Both the position numbers and the translations under genes were made by a program. Shown piece after piece: positions 6,288 through 9,624 of a DNA stretch of 9,624 bases. The notes beneath the pieces are model-generated. The model worked only from the letters and a program-made list of their open reading frames with translations, was not told the origin of the DNA and did no database searches. Numbering within the stretch: position 1 is the first letter of the stretch; each line of letters opens with the position of its first letter. Source of the DNA: Ferroglobus sp. (GTDB lineage: Archaea > Halobacteriota > Archaeoglobi > Archaeoglobales > Archaeoglobaceae). The stretch spans positions 1 to 9,624 of the forward strand of contig WAQS01000253.1 of the NCBI GenBank assembly GCA_015520115.1, in the 5' to 3' direction.

Positions 6288-7655
6288 ATGGCGGAAAAAT
6301 TCACTCTTGAGGAATTTTTTAACCTTCTTAAGAAGTATAACGTTGAGGAACTGGAAGGGGTAAGAATTGAGGGGGATCTGGAGATAGAGATAGAGCCCGG
6401 AGCTGCTGTAGACCCTAACACTATAAATGCGCTTTTAGCTTTAACTCAGTACGTAAACCTGATTCAGGAGTTTGGAAACTTCTTGTACCATGCGAACATG
6501 GCTTTGACTTACCTCCAGAGACTTTCGCAAGCTTTCGGAATTCAGCTGCCAGTAGCAGCCCCGCAGGTGCAAGTCCCTGAGGTAAAGCCCACAGTAGAAG
6601 TTCCGAAGATAAAGCTTCCAGAAAAGCTGAAAGAGGCGAAATTCGAGCCTTACAAAGTTGAATATCCCGGAAAGATTGAGGAGGTTACTCTTGGAGCTAC
6701 GAGATCTGAAGGGGGAACGAGAGAAATCACGATCACGGTTGGAGGAGAAAGAAGTCTGGCATTTTACACCTTCGATGCTGAAATGCCTCACATGCCGGTA
6801 ATAGCGATAGATGTTTTCGACAGAAGACCGATGCTTGCTAAAGCTGTGAGAGAGCATTACGAGGATGTCCTTGACGATCCAGCCGAATGGGCGAGGAAAG
6901 CTGTCAGGGAATTCGGAGCAGATTTAGTTACCCTCCACCTAATCAGCACGGATCCACTTTTAGAAGATAGACCGGCAAGCGAAGCAGCTAAAACAGTTGA
7001 GGAAGTTTTGCAAGCTGTGAAAGTTCCGCTTATAATTGGAGGAAGTGGAAACAAGGAGAAAGATCCGGAGGTTCTTGAGAAGGCAGCAGAAGTTGCGGAA
7101 GGAGAGAGGGTAATGCTCGCATCGGCAACTCTTGACATGGACTGGGAGAGGATTGGAAATGCTGCCAAGAAGTACGGGCATGTCGTGTTGAGCTGGACCC
7201 AGATGGACATAAACAACCAGAAGACTCTGAACAGGTATCTGCTGAAGAGAGTGGGAATTCCAAGGGACAGCCTAATAATGGACCCGACAACCGCAGCCCT
7301 CGGATACGGTTTGGATTACGCTTTCACCAACATGGAGAGAATAAGAATTAGTGGGTTGAGGGGAGATCAAGACTTGAACTTCCCGATATCGAGCGGAACC
7401 ACCAACGCGTGGGGAGCGAGAGAGGCTTGGATGAAAGACTCGCCGATTGAAGAAGATACGCCATGGGGACCAAGAGAGTTAAGAGGGCCGATCTGGGAAA
7501 TCGTCACTGGTTTAACTCTCGCCTTAGCCGGAGTCGACATCTTCATGATGATGCATCCGGGAGCTGTTGCAGTTCTCAAGGAGATAATGAACACTCTCGC
7601 CGGAAAAATTGCTGAGAAGGCGGATGAAAACGCTTGGATATCGATGGAGGGATGA
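6288..7655 (+). CDS. cdhD: ACDS complex delta subunit, small subunit of the corrinoid iron-sulfur protein
   Basis: This 455-residue protein pairs with CdhE to form the corrinoid iron-sulfur protein that shuttles the methyl group between the pterin carrier and the A-cluster of CdhC. Residues 1 to about 86 form an archaeal N-terminal region (FTLEEFFNLLKKYNVEEL start, then alternating VRIEGDLEIEIE and a helical part). Residues 87-115 are a Pro-rich linker with PQVQVPEVKP and PKIKLPEKL. From about 120 to the end is the TIM-barrel domain typical of the family, with IAIDVFDRRPML, VPLIIGGSGNKEKD, MDPTTAALGYGLDYAFTNME, FPISSGTTNAWGAREAW and a GVDIFMMMHPGAV end. It has no cysteine cluster, as expected, because the cluster is on CdhE. 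The length is slightly above the Methanosarcina protein (about 435), mostly from the N-terminus and linker. The start ATG at 6288 follows GAGGTGA at 6275-6281, which overlaps the cooC stop. Confidence 0.95.
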   Translation: MAEKFTLEEFFNLLKKYNVEELEGVRIEGDLEIEIEPGAAVDPNTINALLALTQYVNLIQEFGNFLYHANMALTYLQRLSQAFGIQLPVAAPQVQVPEVKPTVEVPKIKLPEKLKEAKFEPYKVEYPGKIEEVTLGATRSEGGTREITITVGGERSLAFYTFDAEMPHMPVIAIDVFDRRPMLAKAVREHYEDVLDDPAEWARKAVREFGADLVTLHLISTDPLLEDRPASEAAKTVEEVLQAVKVPLIIGGSGNKEKDPEVLEKAAEVAEGERVMLASATLDMDWERIGNAAKKYGHVVLSWTQMDINNQKTLNRYLLKRVGIPRDSLIMDPTTAALGYGLDYAFTNMERIRISGLRGDQDLNFPISSGTTNAWGAREAWMKDSPIEEDTPWGPRELRGPIWEIVTGLTLALAGVDIFMMMHPGAVAVLKEIMNTLAGKIAEKADENAWISMEG

Positions 7656-7658
7656 TGA

Positions 7659-9074
7659 ATGAAGGTAAAAAGTCCCCTCGAAATTTATCGCTATCTTCCT
7701 CAAACGAACTGTGGTGAATGTGGTTACGACACATGCATGAGCTTCGCAGCTCAGATAATAGAGAGAACCGTGAAGCCGACCGATTGTCCGCCACTTGTTA
7801 AGGAAGCCGAAAAGAATCCGAAGGTTAAGAAAAAGCTTGAAGAATTAATAGAAATAACATCTCCCGAAGTTAAGGAAGTTATCATAGGAAAGGGTGACAA
7901 CGCCGTAAAAATAGGTGGAGAAGACGTTCTCCACAGACACGAGTTAACTTTCTTCAACCCCACAGCCTTATTCTACGATGTATGGGATACGTTGGATGAT
8001 AAGGAGATAGACGAGAGGTGCAGCAAGGTTGTAGAGTACAGAAAGTTCTACGTGGGAGAATTCCTTACGCTTGACGGAATAGCTGTGAGGTGCACTTCTA
8101 ACGACCCTAAGAGGTTTAGGGAAGTTGTGAAGAGGGTTGCCGGTTACGGGAAACCAATGATTCTCGTATCTCTAAATCCGGAATGCATGAGGGCTGCTTT
8201 AGAAGAAGTGGCTGAGGAAAGACCGCTAATTTATGCGGCAACGGAGGATAACTGGAAAGAATTCTTGGAGCTTGCCCTTGAGTTTAAAGTTCCGGTTGTT
8301 GTCAGAAGCAAGGATCTGAACAAGCTTAAGAGTTTGGCAGTTACTTTCAAAGAGGCTGGAGTGGAGGACATCGTTCTTGATCCGGTTACCGAGCCGATTG
8401 GCGAAGGGTTGAGGGGAACTTTCGAGAGGGTTATTCAGCTGAGAAGAACGGCGATACTCGGAGAGGACAAGGATGTGGCTTATCCTATAATGGTTACTCC
8501 AATAGCCGCTTGGGCTTTGGAAGCTGATGACGTTTCGAAGGCTTACTGGGAAACGGTGATTGCGAGTCTGTTTATAGTTAAGTATGGAGACGTCATGATC
8601 CTCCACTGCCTTGAGCCTTATGCAATAATGCCGATTGTAACGCTCAGATACAACATCTACACCGATCCGAGAACGCCGGTGCAAGTTGAGCCCGGATTGA
8701 GGGAGATAAACAACCCCTCTCCAGACGATCCGGTATTCATAACGACGAACTTCGCTTTAACCTACTATACTGTTGAAAGCGATCTAACAAGTGGAAACAT
8801 CAAAGGATGGTTGCTCGTCCTTGACACCGAGGGACTTGGAGTTGAGGTCAGCGTCGCTGGAGGACAGTTTACCGCTGCCAAAGTTAAGGATCTAATTAAG
8901 GAGACAAAAATCGAAGAAAAAGTCAATCATCGCTATCTGATAATTCCCGGATTGGCGGCAAGGCTTCAGGGAGCTATAGAAGACGAAACCGGCTGGAAGG
9001 TTTTAGTAGGTCCGATGGATTCGGGAAGGATAAAGGGCTGGCTTGAGCAGAACTGGCCACCTAAAGAAAAATAA
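7659..9074 (+). CDS. cdhE: ACDS complex gamma subunit, large (corrinoid and 4Fe-4S) subunit of the corrinoid iron-sulfur protein
   Basis: This 471-residue protein is close to the usual CdhE length. C18, C21, C26 and C43 (TNCGECGYDTC and DCPP) are the N-terminal [4Fe-4S] ligands that reductively activate the corrinoid. The central part is a TIM barrel (for example KPMILVSLNPECMRAALEE, PVVVRSKDLNKLK and IVLDPVTEPIGEGLRGTFE). The C-terminal part, about residues 370-465, holds the corrinoid-binding domain with SGNIKGWLLVLDTEGLGVEV, SVAGGQFTAAKV, IIPGLAARLQGAIEDETGW and GPMDSG, all typical of CdhE. The protein carries the methyl group as methyl-Co(III) corrinoid. The start ATG at 7659 lies 3 bases after the cdhD stop and follows GGAGG at 7646-7650; neighbouring ATGs at 7652 and 7655 are out of frame. 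It is the last cdh gene; an oligo-T run follows. No residue looks missing. Confidence 0.96.
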   Translation: MKVKSPLEIYRYLPQTNCGECGYDTCMSFAAQIIERTVKPTDCPPLVKEAEKNPKVKKKLEELIEITSPEVKEVIIGKGDNAVKIGGEDVLHRHELTFFNPTALFYDVWDTLDDKEIDERCSKVVEYRKFYVGEFLTLDGIAVRCTSNDPKRFREVVKRVAGYGKPMILVSLNPECMRAALEEVAEERPLIYAATEDNWKEFLELALEFKVPVVVRSKDLNKLKSLAVTFKEAGVEDIVLDPVTEPIGEGLRGTFERVIQLRRTAILGEDKDVAYPIMVTPIAAWALEADDVSKAYWETVIASLFIVKYGDVMILHCLEPYAIMPIVTLRYNIYTDPRTPVQVEPGLREINNPSPDDPVFITTNFALTYYTVESDLTSGNIKGWLLVLDTEGLGVEVSVAGGQFTAAKVKDLIKETKIEEKVNHRYLIIPGLAARLQGAIEDETGWKVLVGPMDSGRIKGWLEQNWPPKEK

Positions 9075-9075
9075 A
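9066..9075 (+). promoter_or_regulatory. TATA-like element for thrC, inside the end of cdhE
   Basis: AAAAATAAAC is centred about 27 bases upstream of the thrC ATG at 9098. That spacing predicts transcription starting at or next to the ATG, a leaderless message, which agrees with the absence of any GGAGG-like site before that ATG. Only sequence position supports it. Confidence 0.35.
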
Positions 9076-9084
9076 CCCCTTCCA

Positions 9085-9096
9085 TTTTTTCTCTTT
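9085..9096 (+). terminator. Oligo-T terminator of the cdh operon
   Basis: TTTTTTCTCTTT lies 10 bases after the cdhE stop. Archaeal intrinsic termination depends mainly on oligo-T runs in the non-template strand and needs no hairpin; none is visible here. It ends directly before the thrC ATG, so terminator and thrC start share the same 23-base gap. Confidence 0.5.
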
Positions 9097-9097
9097 C

Positions 9098-9624
9098 ATG
9101 TATTTGCTGAGATGCATAGAGTGTGGGAGCGAATTCGATTCTGATTTTATATATCAGTGTAGCAAATGCAACGGATTGCTCGATGTTGTTTACGATTATT
9201 CGGAAATCAAGCTGAATTTTGACGGAAAAAATCTGAGCGTTTGGAAGTACAAAGAGGCTCTTCCCGTTAGAACGGATCCAGTATCCTTGAGAGAAGGGGG
9301 AACGCCTCTTTACAAAATAGAAAAGATAGAGAGCAATGTTAAGAACCTCTTCGTCAAACACGAGGGATTGAACCCTTCTGGATCTTTTAAAGACCGGGGA
9401 ATGACAGTGGGAGTTACCAAAGCCATCGAGCTGAAAATGAGAACTGTCATCTGCGCATCTACTGGCAACACATCAGCTTCAATGGCGATGTATGCGGCTA
9501 AAGCTGGTTTGAAAGCAGTGGTGATACTTCCTTCTGGAAAAGTTGCCTTGGGAAAGCTTGCCCAAGCTTTAATGCACGGGGCTAAAGTTATAGCTATAAA
9601 GGACAACTTCGACAAAGCTTTGGA
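9098..9624 (+). CDS. thrC: Threonine synthase, N-terminal part (3'-truncated by window)
   Basis: The frame is open from the ATG at 9098 to the window end, giving 175 full codons of a longer protein (threonine synthases have about 350-400 residues). The enzyme converts O-phosphohomoserine to threonine with pyridoxal phosphate. C6, C9, C21 and C24 form an N-terminal zinc ribbon common in archaeal threonine synthases. LREGGTPLY and HEGLNPSGSFKDRGM follow, with K98 as the Schiff-base lysine, then the ASTGNTSASMAMYAA phosphate/PLP loop. This order fits fold-type II PLP enzymes and best fits ThrC; cysteate synthase or another ThrC paralogue is a less likely alternative that needs the missing C-terminus. 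No ribosome binding site precedes the ATG. It is not obviously connected to ACDS function and is probably a separate unit. Confidence 0.87.
   Translation, partial: MYLLRCIECGSEFDSDFIYQCSKCNGLLDVVYDYSEIKLNFDGKNLSVWKYKEALPVRTDPVSLREGGTPLYKIEKIESNVKNLFVKHEGLNPSGSFKDRGMTVGVTKAIELKMRTVICASTGNTSASMAMYAAKAGLKAVVILPSGKVALGKLAQALMHGAKVIAIKDNFDKAL

Noticed and set aside
6288..6400. CdhD residues 20-35 (VRIEGDLEIEIE) as a third copy of the CdhC-tail motif
   Set aside because: It shares only an alternating hydrophobic/charged strand pattern. Aligning it with the tail needs a one-residue shift and leaves few identities.
1..9624. Mobile element, CRISPR array, tRNA or rRNA
   Set aside because: No transposase, terminal repeats, spaced direct repeats or RNA gene signatures were found. 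Coding sequence fills nearly the whole window, and the longest gene-free stretch is 105 bases.

Overview
The window looks archaeal, most likely from an Archaeoglobales-type or related autotrophic/methanogenic euryarchaeon. The grounds are archaeal-type subunits of the acetyl-CoA decarbonylase/synthase (ACDS) complex, a methanofuran-dependent formate/CO2-reducing enzyme next door, a TATA-box promoter and GGAGGTG-type ribosome binding sites. The lineage is inferred from gene content; no species can be named from the sequence alone. All real genes lie on the + strand and are tightly packed.

Layout. Bases 2-337 are the 3' end of fwdB, the catalytic subunit of the tungsten/molybdenum formylmethanofuran dehydrogenase. 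fwdD (337-732) follows with a 1-base overlap. A 105-base gap (733-837) carries the only clear promoter of the window, with a TATA box near 791-797. The ACDS operon follows: cdhA (838-3252), cdhB (3272-3817), cdhC (3828-5414), a 29-codon microORF (5414-5503), a cooC/acsF-type nickel-insertion ATPase (5508-6281), cdhD (6288-7655) and cdhE (7659-9074). Gaps inside the operon are 0 to 19 bases, and most starts have a ribosome binding site inside or touching the preceding gene. After an oligo-T stretch comes the 5' part of a threonine synthase gene (9098 to the window end).

How the genes work together. FwdB/FwdD belong to the enzyme that fixes or releases CO2 as formylmethanofuran, the first step of the methyl branch of the archaeal Wood-Ljungdahl pathway. 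CdhA and CdhB are the CO dehydrogenase component (CO2/CO interconversion at a Ni-Fe C-cluster). CdhC makes or cleaves acetyl-CoA at the Ni-Ni-Fe4S4 A-cluster. CdhD and CdhE are the corrinoid iron-sulfur protein that carries the methyl group between tetrahydro(methano/sarcina)pterin and the A-cluster. The CooC-like ATPase, with its C-x-C metal motif, probably helps load nickel. Enzymes for both carbon entry points of the pathway are therefore side by side.

The large genes are an ordinary, intact ACDS operon. The most unusual item is the microORF at 5414-5503. Its predicted peptide resembles the extreme C-terminal tail of CdhC encoded immediately upstream (8 of 19 positions identical without gaps), so it could be a free-standing copy of a subunit docking tail. 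A second observation is that CdhC and CdhD carry look-alike Pro-x-(I/V)-x-hydrophobic-Pro linkers.
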